Under the pieces are notes generated by a model. It was not told where the DNA came from. It searched no databases and saw only the letters and a program-made list of their open reading frames with translations. The translations under genes were made by a program, and so were the position numbers. Positions 1 to 8,948 of a stretch of DNA of 64,000 nt are shown here, piece by piece. This DNA comes from Alphaproteobacteria bacterium (lineage in GTDB: Bacteria > Pseudomonadota > Alphaproteobacteria > Micavibrionales > Micavibrionaceae): assembly GCA_023384135.1 (NCBI GenBank), contig JAHDXS010000002.1, positions 434,001 through 498,000 on the forward strand, in the 5' to 3' direction. The number at the start of each line of letters is the position of its first letter. The first letter of the stretch is position 1.

Positions 1-988
1 TCCATTCCGGCCCGAACGGCGCCGCGCCGTATCCACCGACAAACCCCACGAACGCCAGCACGATGATCAGCGGCCCCGGCGTCGTCTCGCCCAGCGCCAA
101 CCCGTCGATCATCTGCGGAGCCGAAAGCCAATGGTAATGCTCGACTGCCGCCTGGAAAACGTAGGGTAAAACCGCATACGCCCCGCCGAACGTCAGGAAC
201 GCGGCCTTGGTAAAAAACCAGCCCATCTGGGTATACGGATGCTCCCACCCTCCCCAAAAAATCAAAATGACCAGCGGAACCAGCCAAAGAATCAGACCAA
301 GGGCAAGAACCTTAAACAGAGACATAAAGGAAAACCGGGCATGCGGACCGGAATCATCGCTGATCACGGCGGGCCCGTAATCCGCCTGCGCCCCTTTCGC
401 ATGACCCGCGCCGGAAAACAGCGCGGGCGCAACCCGCCCGCCGAACAACCCGGCCAGCGCCGCCAAAAGCACGATCAGCGGAAACGGCAAACCCAGCAGG
501 AACAACCCCAGAAACGAACAGCACGCGATCCCCCACAGCGCGGGATTTTTGAGCGTCCGCATCCCGATACGGTAAGTGGCCTGTAACACAATCGCCGTCA
601 CGGCGGGCTTGATGCCATAAAAAATCCCCGCCACCACAGGCAGATGGGCAAAGGTGACATAAATCCATGACAGGAGGACCAAAAGGAAAAACGAAGGCAG
701 GACGAACAAAACACCCGCCGCAAGCCCGCCGCGCACACCGTGCAGAAGCCAGCCGATATAGGTCGCCAGCTGCTGCGCCTCCGGCCCCGGCAGCAGCATG
801 CAGTAATTCAGCGCATGCAAAAATCGCCGCTCGGAAATCCAGCGGCGCTTCTCCACAAGCTCCTGATGCATAATCGCGATCTGCCCCGCCGGCCCGCCGA
901 AACTGATACAGCCGAGCTTAAGCCAGAAACGAAAAGCCTCTTGGAAATTGGGCAGCGCGGGGCAGTGATCATCATGAATTTGCGACAT
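1..988 (-). CDS. chrA: chromate transporter ChrA, partial (C-terminus beyond the left edge)
   Basis: Inner-membrane CHR-family transporter, a family known for chromate efflux or anion uptake. Translation from the ATG at 988 runs open to the window edge (about 329 residues of a family that is usually near 390-450). Visible family signatures are an N-terminal FQEAFRFWLKLGCISFGGPA followed by GQIAIMHQELVEKRRW, then NYCMLLPGPEA, which is the classic first-repeat pattern. Near the left edge PQMIDGLALGETTPGPL and GFVGG mark the second repeat. It begins 6 bases after the stop of the upstream acyltransferase fusion, so the two are probably cotranscribed. Substrate specificity cannot be read from the sequence. 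Confidence 0.9.
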   Translation of the reverse strand, partial: MSQIHDDHCPALPNFQEAFRFWLKLGCISFGGPAGQIAIMHQELVEKRRWISERRFLHALNYCMLLPGPEAQQLATYIGWLLHGVRGGLAAGVLFVLPSFFLLVLLSWIYVTFAHLPVVAGIFYGIKPAVTAIVLQATYRIGMRTLKNPALWGIACCSFLGLFLLGLPFPLIVLLAALAGLFGGRVAPALFSGAGHAKGAQADYGPAVISDDSGPHARFSFMSLFKVLALGLILWLVPLVILIFWGGWEHPYTQMGWFFTKAAFLTFGGAYAVLPYVFQAAVEHYHWLSAPQMIDGLALGETTPGPLIIVLAFVGFVGGYGAAPFGPEW

Positions 989-994
989 AAACCT

Positions 995-3900
995 TTAAGC
1001 CGCTTTCGCCAGTTGCCCCTCGACATAGGCTTTCAGCGCTGTGTAATCCGTCTTGCCGCTGCCCAAAACGGGGATTTTATCCATCGTCAGGATGGTCTTC
1101 GGCACCGAAAGCTCTGAGATTCCGTTTTCCCCGGCATATTTGGAGAGCGCCTCGCGCTTCAAATCCGGGCAAGTCGTCGCCAGAATAAGCTGCTCGCCCT
1201 TCCGCGCATCGGGAACCGCCACCACCGCATGCGCGAAATCGGGATAAACCTTCGCAACCAAGGTCTCCACGCTGGTCAGGGAAACCATCTCCCCGGCAAT
1301 CTTCGCAAACCGCTTGGCACGGCCCAGAATAGTCACGAAGCCCTGCGCATCGATATCCACGATATCGCCCGTATCGTGCCAGCCCGCGTCCGGCGGCTGG
1401 ATCACGCCCAGCTTATCATACAGGTAATACCCCAGCATCACATTCGGCCCGCGCACATAAAGCCGCCCGCCATGCTCGACCCCCGGAACATCCTCCAGCC
1501 GGTATTCGATTCCCGGCAAAAGCCGCCCGACCGAGCCCGCCTTCATATGCATGGGCGAATTGAGGGTCAGGGCCGGCGACGTCTCCGTTGCGCCGTAACC
1601 CTCAAGAACCCGCACACCGAACCTCTCCATATAAAGCTGCTTGGTCTCGTCCTTCACCTTTTCCGCGCCCGCAAAAATATAGCGCATCCGGTAGAAATCA
1701 TAAGGATCGGCCATCCGCGCATAGCCATTGAGGAACGTGTCGGTGCCGAACATGATGCTGGCGTTGGTGGAATAAACCATCTCCGGCACGATCCGGTAAT
1801 GCAGCGGGCTGGGATAAAGGAACGTACGGATCCCCGAAAGGATCGGCAGCAGCGTCCCCGCCGTCAACCCGAACGAATGGAAGATCGGCAGACAGTTAAA
1901 GACGATGTCCTGCCGGTTGAAATCCACCCGGCTGGTGAGCTGCACGATATTCGCCATGATATTGGCGTGTGAAAGCACGACTCCCTTCGGCAAACCCTCC
2001 GAACCGGAGGTAAATAGGATCACGGCGGGGTCGTTCGGGGTGACTCCGTGCCGTTTATGCGTATATTCAGCCGTAATAGGCGAATAAAAACCGCGAATCT
2101 TATCAATAGCGCCGATTTTTTTGCGCACATCCTCCAGATAAACGACTTTAACCTGCGATTCCATCTCCTCGATCAGCGTCGTAAGCCGCCCGAATTCGAT
2201 GAACCGCCGTGACGTGATAACGGTCCTGATCTGCGCCGCATGACAGGCCGCCAAAATCGACTGCGCCCCCGCCGAGAAATTGAGCATCGCCGGAACGCGC
2301 CCGAACGCCTGCAACCCGAAGAACGTCGCAATCGCCGCGCTGCTGTTAGGCAGCAGGAAACCGACATTCTCGCCCTTCTGCGTAAAGCCGGAGATTTTCC
2401 GGCCCAGCACGATCGATCCGCGCACGAGCTTCTTGAAGGTCACGGGCTTGCGCTCGATATCCTCGATGATCGCCTCGGAATCGCCGTTCACATGCCGCGC
2501 CTTCATCAGCGCCTGATAAAGCGTCTGCTCCCGGTCCTGCGTCAGGAACATCATCTCTTCCATCAAATTGTAAAGCTGGCGCGAAGCCGCCCGCCGCCGC
2601 ACCCGCCCCTTGTAATCTGCGGGAATCCGGAAGGTACGCGGCTCCAGAATCGTAATGGTGATTTTGGGGAAAGTCCTAAGCGGCACCTTGCCCTTGAGCC
2701 GCGCGAACGGCGTATGCTGCACACCATCGAGCCGCACGGGAATAATAACCGCCTCGGATTTATCGGCGATCATGCCCGGCCCTTCGTAAACCTTCATCAG
2801 CGCCCCGGTTTCCGTAAGACGCCCCTCGGGAAAGATCACACAATGCTTGTCTTTCTCCACCTCTTTAATCAACGACTTGATCGAAAACGGATTGGTCGGG
2901 TCGAGCGGGAACGCGTCCACCAGCTTGAGGAACGGCTTCACCCAGAACCATTCCGCCACAAAGCTGTTCACCGCGAACATCGGCCGCCCTGGAAGAAACG
3001 CCGCCAGCAAAGGCGGATCAAGCAAGGAAACATGGTTGCCCACGATGATCGCCCGGGGGCCTGCCTTTTCATAATTCTCAAGGCCACGCACCTCGACCTT
3101 ATAAAGGAACTTGAACAGCCCCTGCAAAAGCGTCTTGAACAGGTAATCAGGCAGCAGAATGCACACGTACACCGCAACCCCCAGCCCGGCCAAGGAGATC
3201 AAAAGGAACAGATGCTCGACCTGAAACCCCATCCCCAGAACGGTCACCGCCACCAGCGAAGACATGAGAATAAACAGGGAATCGATCAGCCCGCTGCCCG
3301 CGAGAACCCGCGCCTTGTGATCCTCCGGTGTAAAATGCTGGATGATCGAAAGCAGCGGAATGACATAAAGCCCGCCCATGACGGAAACCATGAAAACGTC
3401 GAACGTGACCCGCAGCCCGCTGAAACTCGGCAGGAAAGAGAGCAAATGCGCATAAACCGGCTGCCCGTCCGGCCCGACCGTCGGCCCGGAATAAGCAAGA
3501 CTGGCGAAATAAAGATCCAGCGAGAATAAGGCGATCCCGAGTGCCGCCAGAGGCACGTACGTCGCCTCGATACGCGAACGCAGCAAGCGGTTGTTTACAA
3601 GGCCGCCCAGCGCGATCCCCACCGAAAACACGGTCATAAGAAAGACCAGCACGCCCTGATCAACCCCCAGCGTGGTCTTGGCGAAATTCGGAAACTGCGC
3701 AAGAAACGTCCCGCCGACGAAATAGAACCACGAAGCGCCGAGAATGGCAAGAAACACGCCCTTCGGCTGGCGGGAGGCATATTTCATAATCCTGTACGCC
3801 TCGACCGGAGCGTTGAAATTGAGCTTCAGATCCGGCGCAGGAGCGGGCGCAATCGGAATATAACGGCTGGCGATATACCCGGCGACGGCGCAACTCACCA

Positions 3901-4459
3901 TAATAACGGAAACAATAATGAGCCCCATCGGCACGACCGCCAGAATGCCGCCGAAGATCGTCCCGGTCAGAATGGCAAGAAAGGTCCCGGTATTAATAAG
4001 TGCGTTCCCGCCGATCAGCTCATCCTCACGCAAATGCTGCGGCAATATGGAATATTTACTGGGGCTAAAGAAGGCCGACTGCACACCGAGCGCGAAGAGA
4101 ACAAACAAGGCGAGGAAAATGGGTGGCCCGGTGATATCGCCCATCAAAAGGCAAGTGGCGCCGAGGATGGCAATAAAGATTTCCGCGACCTTCGTCCACC
4201 GGATCACCGCGTCTTTATTATATTTATCGGCCAGTTCGCCCGCCAGCGGAGCGCAAACGATGAAGGGAAAAATGAAAAGCCCCGCCGCCAGAGAGACCAG
4301 TACCTTGGGGTCAATCGAGCCGACCGTCCAGATCTCGTAGGCCACGAGGGTCGAAAGCGACATTTTAAAGATATTATCGTTAAACGCGCCCAGAAACTGG
4401 GTGATGAAAAGCGGCAAGAATCTGCGGTCGCTTAAAAGGTCAAACTGATTTCTTTCCAT
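995..4459 (-). CDS. aas: LplT-PlsC-Aas fusion: lysophospholipid flippase / acyltransferase / acyl-ACP synthetase
   Basis: 1154-residue three-module membrane protein for recycling lysophospholipids. Residues 1 to about 420 are an MFS permease like LplT, which flips 2-acyl-lysophospholipid across the inner membrane. About 440-640 is a PlsC acyltransferase with the HX4D block in NHVSLLD (near residue 472) and the FPEGRLTE block (near 541). About 670-1150 is an AMP-binding acyl-ACP synthetase with the phosphate loop FTSGSEGLPKG (near 813), YGATETS and TGDI motifs. In E. coli lplT and aas are separate adjacent genes; here they form one polypeptide. The order flippase, transferase, synthetase matches one pathway: import, re-acylation and fatty-acid activation. 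Confidence 0.93.
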   Translation of the reverse strand: MERNQFDLLSDRRFLPLFITQFLGAFNDNIFKMSLSTLVAYEIWTVGSIDPKVLVSLAAGLFIFPFIVCAPLAGELADKYNKDAVIRWTKVAEIFIAILGATCLLMGDITGPPIFLALFVLFALGVQSAFFSPSKYSILPQHLREDELIGGNALINTGTFLAILTGTIFGGILAVVPMGLIIVSVIMVSCAVAGYIASRYIPIAPAPAPDLKLNFNAPVEAYRIMKYASRQPKGVFLAILGASWFYFVGGTFLAQFPNFAKTTLGVDQGVLVFLMTVFSVGIALGGLVNNRLLRSRIEATYVPLAALGIALFSLDLYFASLAYSGPTVGPDGQPVYAHLLSFLPSFSGLRVTFDVFMVSVMGGLYVIPLLSIIQHFTPEDHKARVLAGSGLIDSLFILMSSLVAVTVLGMGFQVEHLFLLISLAGLGVAVYVCILLPDYLFKTLLQGLFKFLYKVEVRGLENYEKAGPRAIIVGNHVSLLDPPLLAAFLPGRPMFAVNSFVAEWFWVKPFLKLVDAFPLDPTNPFSIKSLIKEVEKDKHCVIFPEGRLTETGALMKVYEGPGMIADKSEAVIIPVRLDGVQHTPFARLKGKVPLRTFPKITITILEPRTFRIPADYKGRVRRRAASRQLYNLMEEMMFLTQDREQTLYQALMKARHVNGDSEAIIEDIERKPVTFKKLVRGSIVLGRKISGFTQKGENVGFLLPNSSAAIATFFGLQAFGRVPAMLNFSAGAQSILAACHAAQIRTVITSRRFIEFGRLTTLIEEMESQVKVVYLEDVRKKIGAIDKIRGFYSPITAEYTHKRHGVTPNDPAVILFTSGSEGLPKGVVLSHANIMANIVQLTSRVDFNRQDIVFNCLPIFHSFGLTAGTLLPILSGIRTFLYPSPLHYRIVPEMVYSTNASIMFGTDTFLNGYARMADPYDFYRMRYIFAGAEKVKDETKQLYMERFGVRVLEGYGATETSPALTLNSPMHMKAGSVGRLLPGIEYRLEDVPGVEHGGRLYVRGPNVMLGYYLYDKLGVIQPPDAGWHDTGDIVDIDAQGFVTILGRAKRFAKIAGEMVSLTSVETLVAKVYPDFAHAVVAVPDARKGEQLILATTCPDLKREALSKYAGENGISELSVPKTILTMDKIPVLGSGKTDYTALKAYVEGQLAKAA

Positions 4460-4513
4460 CCTTGATCTCTCCGTGAGGTCCGGCCAGTAAACCGGGCAAA
4501 AAAACAGACAACA

Positions 4514-4819
4514 TCATACACATCTTCCCTGAGGATATCTTGTCTTTTCCCGATGACACGGGTGAACCGTTTTTATAGACTCAGACCCGTTCACATCGCG
4601 AACACCCTGCCAAACACCCCTCTCCACCTGCAATCCTCTTTGAATTACAAAACAACCCTGAATATAACCTGATGATTCATGCTCAAAAATTCTCGGGATG
4701 GATTCATGACCCAATTCAAAAATTACTTCACATTGTGAACAACTAAACCATCCACATAATCTCTTTTCATTTCTGGATTCATCAACATTTGAAACATCGC
4801 GGAGTCTAAAGAGGCGCAT
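4514..4819 (-). CDS. possible small orphan protein
   Basis: An open frame of 101 codons with one CxxC pair (FSCSQCE) near residue 30 and no hydrophobic segment. I recognise no family. There is no clear Shine-Dalgarno sequence before the ATG at 4819, and the stretch sits in an AT-rich gap where chance ORFs are fewer, which is the main argument for it. It could equally be a spurious frame. Confidence 0.25.
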   Translation of the reverse strand: MRLFRLRDVSNVDESRNEKRLCGWFSCSQCEVIFELGHESIPRIFEHESSGYIQGCFVIQRGLQVERGVWQGVRDVNGSESIKTVHPCHREKTRYPQGRCV

Positions 4820-5189
4820 TTTCTAATCAACAATACGTATCGCCTTTAATAAATTAAAATACGAGGCGTCAATAAACTTATTAGGATTTAACTATTTATA
4901 AAAAAATAAAATTATCTAAAAAAATTTTGCGGTCAATAAAATTTTAAACGCCATAAAAACTGAAATCTCTTCGTCTCATTATAGAATCAAAATCTAAAAT
5001 AAAAAACCCGCGTTATTCAGAGCATAAAACACCAACAAAATTCCTCATAAAAACAATCCAAGAATCCTTCCACAGGTATATCCAGAAGCTTTTTCAATCC
5101 GATCCATTCCACCTGCCGGGCCAAAAAGGGAAAGTCCTTAAATCTACCGCCAACGAAGAAATCGCAACAACTCAAAAAAATTAATATCT

Positions 5190-5280
5190 AGAGTTGTGCA
5201 TTGTCCGGCAAAGTGAGGAGTGGGTCCGAGGGTCACAAACCGGACCAAAAGAGATTCAGGTAGCCCCCACTCCTAAAACA
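5190..5280 (+). ncRNA. candidate structured RNA or leader element upstream of the PEPC-like gene
   Basis: Three perfect complementary pairs are packed into 75 bases. AGGAGTG (5216-5222) pairs with CACTCCT (5268-5274). GGTCCG (5223-5228) pairs with CGGACC (5241-5246). GTCCGG (5203-5208) can instead pair with CCGGAC (5240-5245). The last two helices exclude each other, as in a switching leader. A TAATAT stretch at 5182-5187 could be a -10 box. The element starts about 280 bases before the PEPC-like gene on the same strand. I do not match it to a known RNA family; a 67-codon frame across it (from 5194) looks accidental. Confidence 0.35.
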
Positions 5281-5488
5281 AGAAACGGCATCAAAAAAAG
5301 CCGCCCGCACAGCCACGGCAGCCCTAAAATCCTGAAAATCTTAACTTTTCATATTCGTTGCATTTTTAAGGACGAAAAGTTAATATGGGGAGCATAAAAG
5401 AAGACAGGCAACGCCATCTGGAAAGACAGGCGGCTTTCTGTTTAGAAAAATATAAATAAGCAATGCAAATGCCTAAAGGCAGGGTGTG

Positions 5489-8400
5489 ATGAATAAGGGC
5501 GTGTTATCCGGTACGGATCCTCAGGATATATATAAAGAAGCCAAGCGTGCGCTTGACGCACATGTCGCTTCTATGGGCCAGAGCGGCCAGATACCCCTGA
5601 AGGCCGTCCTGCTTTACAATAATACGAACACCTTTTTGAACCAGCCAGACGCCGAAGCCAAATTCCGCGCCGAATACGAATCCATGTCACAGGATGAGCG
5701 CAACGCCTATTCGCGCCTGCGTCTTGTCGATCACCTTCTGGACACAGGCGCATACTTGATCGCCCAGCGCAACCGTCCCGACGACGCCGAGCATAACTCC
5801 TATAATATCGAGGAAATGCTGAGACTGTCTCGGCAGGCCGGCTACACGCAGCACGATTTAATGGAGTTCTTCTCTGACGTCAGAATCTGGAAGGCAATCA
5901 CGCCCCACCCAACCGAACATCTTGATGAAGAGGGCATTGAACTTTTCCGTCAACTTGTCGCCGTTGGTGAAATGCCGGAAGAAGGGCGCTCCGCAGCCCT
6001 CGAAACAATTGTCAAAGCCATGGCGTCCGGAGAGATTACGCCCAAACGGCGCCTGACGACCTTCGAAGAAACCGATTTTGCCTTGTCTCAGGCCAAAATT
6101 TACCGCGATGGCCAACGCGCCATGTTCCGCCGCGTCAACGCGGCTGTAGCGGAGACCTATGACGGCTATATCTTCTCCCCAGACCTTAAACGCAAAGATT
6201 CCGGGATCAGCACGGGCATGCGCGTCTGGCATGCCGGCGGAGACGCCGACGGGAAAGCCAACGCCGACCGCTGGGCTCTGCTCTATGGTATGCTCAGCCT
6301 GACCCGGGGCGCGGTAGAAGATCACCTCAACGACCTCGAACGCGCCGCAAAGCTGGTGGCCGAAGACGAAGACCTGAGCCTGCGGGGCAAGTTTCAGCGT
6401 TCCGTAGAACCTTTTACCTACGCCCGTGAAGCGCTCGCACAGCTCAAGGACCGAATCGATCTTCTGGAACGCCGCTTCATCGACACGGACGCCAGCGGCA
6501 ACAAAACCCAGAAAGCCGGAGCCGATTACGACGTCATCAAGGAAGAATTCTCCAATCTCTTCAACGGGCTCAAGATCGGCAAGATCGATATAACAACCCG
6601 CAAGGGATTTGAACGCGAGATTGGCAACTATTTCCAATTCTTTGCTGAGACCATCAACAATCCCGAAGCCAGAGAAATCATGGCGGAATCCGACTTCATG
6701 ATGCGCCAGTACGGCCTCTCCGCCGCCATCATCGAAACCCGCCATAACGGCATATTGCTTAAGGAAACGATGAATAACATCTTCCGGGACAAGGGGTTTT
6801 TAGAGTCCCTGAACCTGCCGCCCGATATGGCGCAAACACTGAGAAGCAAGCCGATGTTCGCGGGTATCAAGAGCGAAGCCGATGGCCTGTCCCCGGAACA
6901 ACAAAAGGCGTTCATCGACTACGTCATACACAATTCGACCCCCGAGCAGCGCCGCGAGGCCTTTCTTCACGCCAACCCGCCCACTAAGGACGCGAACGGC
7001 TATACCGCCCAGACTCATGAGATTTTCGAGCGCTACAGCCTTATGTCGCTCAACCCGCCTCAATTCGGCATGGCCATCGTCGCCGAAGCCGATGAAATGT
7101 CCACGGCTTACCAGAGATTTCTGGCCGAACCGTTCGGCGCGACCACGCTTTTGCATACGCCGCTCAACGAAGAATATGAAACCATCAAAAATATGCCTGA
7201 CAATATGGAACGCCACCACAACAGCGGCGGCCAGAGGGACATCAGCGAGCGTGCGCTTGAAGGAACGAACGGTCATTGGTACGGCCATAACATGGTCCAC
7301 GGCCAGATGGTCCCGTGCAGCGACTCAGGTAAGGAATACGGGCTTCTTGTGCGCGTACTCGAAACCGAAGGGTTCCGCCAGACCACGGTCAAATCCATCG
7401 GTCTGGGCATTGCAACGCTGATTAAGCGCGGAAATGGTCTTTCACTCGAACGCGGCGGCGGCGATGACATGATGTACACGCGCTACATCGCACAGATGCT
7501 TCGGGAATACGCCGAAAACCGCAAGGCGCCTCTCGACCCGAAAAACGCCAAAGATCGCGTGCTTCTGCAAATGGGCAGCTTCTTCTCGAATACCGAACAG
7601 GGCCGCGCAATCAGGATCAACAGCTCAACGCCGAAACAGGTTTCCGACGATCTCTGTGAGAAACTTGGCGAGATGCTGGGCCGCAGAATGGAACTTCAAG
7701 GGCTGGTCCACAAGGGCACCTTTATTCCGCCGCGCGGGAAATACAGCCCGAAGACCCATAAGTTCCTGATGGAAACCGCCTATGAGATGATGCAGCTATA
7801 CAGCGCCTACCGTCATGCCAAAGGCAAGGACGGCGATGAGAGCGTTCTCGACCGCTGGGCAACGATCGTGTCCGACCCCTCTCTGGCCGGGGCAGCCAAC
7901 AGCAGCGCCCGCGCACAATCCAAGAGTTCCGGTAAAAAAGCCGAAGCCCTCACGGCCCAGCGCGCGATCGGCAGCAATATCTGGATCGCCATGGCCCGCA
8001 CCCGCCACGACGGGTATTTTACCAGCGGCGAATTTCTTGAGCGCATGCATAACCGTTATAACGAGAGCGGACTGAGCAAACAGGACGTAAAGGAATTTAC
8101 CGTCGACTCGCAATGGTGGCGCCGGAACTTCTTCTTGCGCGCACTGATGCCGGCTATTCGCTCCGACATGAAACACGGCTTTGAAAAGCTGGGCGTGCCC
8201 GACATGACCTTCGACCGGGCTATAGAGATCGGTCGGAGTGTAAAAATCGATGATAACGGCGTACTCACATACAATGACCCGACCGGAACCATTACGGAAG
8301 AGCAGGCCCTTCACGCAGCGTTTTTCGAAGATCAGGTTCTGTTGGTCGCGCTGACAGAAGCTGGTCTGGCCATCGACGAGGTGAACTCGCCTTATAACAA

Positions 8401-8788
8401 GCCGATCGATGAACTCATCAGGACCGTGCGTCCCCCTGACAATTCTCCAAATATCCTGTTTGGTAAACGCACACTCGAACGCTGGCCGCAACTGAAACTG
8501 GCCGGCCAGAACGAGAGAGAGGCTCTGCCCGAACTCGTCATGGCCGACTTCTTAGAAGATAAGATCCGCGCCGGGGAAACGGTGGACGATCCCAGCAAGC
8601 GTCTGGCGATTTCCGCAGCGCGTGCCGGAACCATCCCGCACATCCCGACCGTTCTGGGCCGCGAGGCATACGGGCGCCGCAAAGAGCCGATCTGGGGATC
8701 TGAAGCCCTCATCGCACCGCCGAAAAACTTCCGCCCGGAAATTCCGACGGACGGCATCCACGAGCAGCCCGACCACGGCATAAGCTGA
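5489..8788 (+). CDS. divergent phosphoenolpyruvate carboxylase-like protein
   Basis: 1099 residues, longer than the usual 880-930 of bacterial PEPC, which makes oxaloacetate from PEP and bicarbonate. Matches to family blocks: TPHPTEH near residue 140 (the catalytic-His block), WHAGGDADGK near 250, SDSGKEYG near 611 (metal Asp and PEP-binding Lys block), and ARAQSK plus QRAIGSNIW near 805-825 (the two Arg of the late substrate block). The loop that is normally FHGRGG...GRGG reads KRGNGLSLERGGG, so the usual His there is absent. The protein has an extra C-terminal tail and does not end in the conserved terminal Gly. Start: ATG at 5489, with a GTG just before it at 5486. Activity is therefore uncertain; fold assignment is fairly safe. 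Confidence 0.75.
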   Translation: MNKGVLSGTDPQDIYKEAKRALDAHVASMGQSGQIPLKAVLLYNNTNTFLNQPDAEAKFRAEYESMSQDERNAYSRLRLVDHLLDTGAYLIAQRNRPDDAEHNSYNIEEMLRLSRQAGYTQHDLMEFFSDVRIWKAITPHPTEHLDEEGIELFRQLVAVGEMPEEGRSAALETIVKAMASGEITPKRRLTTFEETDFALSQAKIYRDGQRAMFRRVNAAVAETYDGYIFSPDLKRKDSGISTGMRVWHAGGDADGKANADRWALLYGMLSLTRGAVEDHLNDLERAAKLVAEDEDLSLRGKFQRSVEPFTYAREALAQLKDRIDLLERRFIDTDASGNKTQKAGADYDVIKEEFSNLFNGLKIGKIDITTRKGFEREIGNYFQFFAETINNPEAREIMAESDFMMRQYGLSAAIIETRHNGILLKETMNNIFRDKGFLESLNLPPDMAQTLRSKPMFAGIKSEADGLSPEQQKAFIDYVIHNSTPEQRREAFLHANPPTKDANGYTAQTHEIFERYSLMSLNPPQFGMAIVAEADEMSTAYQRFLAEPFGATTLLHTPLNEEYETIKNMPDNMERHHNSGGQRDISERALEGTNGHWYGHNMVHGQMVPCSDSGKEYGLLVRVLETEGFRQTTVKSIGLGIATLIKRGNGLSLERGGGDDMMYTRYIAQMLREYAENRKAPLDPKNAKDRVLLQMGSFFSNTEQGRAIRINSSTPKQVSDDLCEKLGEMLGRRMELQGLVHKGTFIPPRGKYSPKTHKFLMETAYEMMQLYSAYRHAKGKDGDESVLDRWATIVSDPSLAGAANSSARAQSKSSGKKAEALTAQRAIGSNIWIAMARTRHDGYFTSGEFLERMHNRYNESGLSKQDVKEFTVDSQWWRRNFFLRALMPAIRSDMKHGFEKLGVPDMTFDRAIEIGRSVKIDDNGVLTYNDPTGTITEEQALHAAFFEDQVLLVALTEAGLAIDEVNSPYNKPIDELIRTVRPPDNSPNILFGKRTLERWPQLKLAGQNEREALPELVMADFLEDKIRAGETVDDPSKRLAISAARAGTIPHIPTVLGREAYGRRKEPIWGSEALIAPPKNFRPEIPTDGIHEQPDHGIS

Positions 8789-8812
8789 TCCATAACGATT
8801 CCCTGATGCGCT

Positions 8813-8835
8813 GCGCTTCATTAGATACGAAGCGC
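8813..8835 (+). terminator. hairpin after the PEPC-like gene
   Basis: GCGCTTC (8813-8819) and GAAGCGC (8829-8835) form a perfect 7-bp stem with a 9-base loop, 25 bases after the PEPC-like stop. No run of T follows, so it is not a standard intrinsic terminator; it may protect the 3' end or be a leader hairpin of the next gene. Confidence 0.3.
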
Positions 8836-8948
8836 CGCGATTATACGCATAATATAACCCTTTGAATGGCCTGATAATTTGACTCAAGGGAATCCCCTGC
8901 CTAAACTCCCCCCATAGAGAAAAGAGAAGCATACAAAGAGGAAATACC

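Larger units (their letters stand above)
4460..5488. other. AT-rich intergenic region, about 1 kb
   Basis: Non-coding by default. The part 4830-5190 is much richer in A+T than the rest of the window and has no convincing reading frame. It holds one weak minus-strand ORF (4514-4819) and, at 5190-5280, a compact set of inverted repeats described separately. From 5281 to 5488 I see only the leader of the next gene with an AGGG ribosome site at 5481-5484. The composition could mark an old insertion, but no integrase, repeat border or tRNA end is visible. Confidence 0.6.

Noticed and set aside
354-668. Minus-strand 104-aa frame in the left end
   Set aside because: It is out of frame with the chromate transporter, which is continuous from 988 to the edge.
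2240-3529. 429-codon plus-strand open frame
   Set aside because: Antisense to the well-supported acyltransferase fusion; Arg/His/Gln-rich and without a family.
5194-5397. 67-codon frame over the structured element
   Set aside because: No ribosome site, no family resemblance, and it lies over perfect inverted repeats that explain the sequence better.
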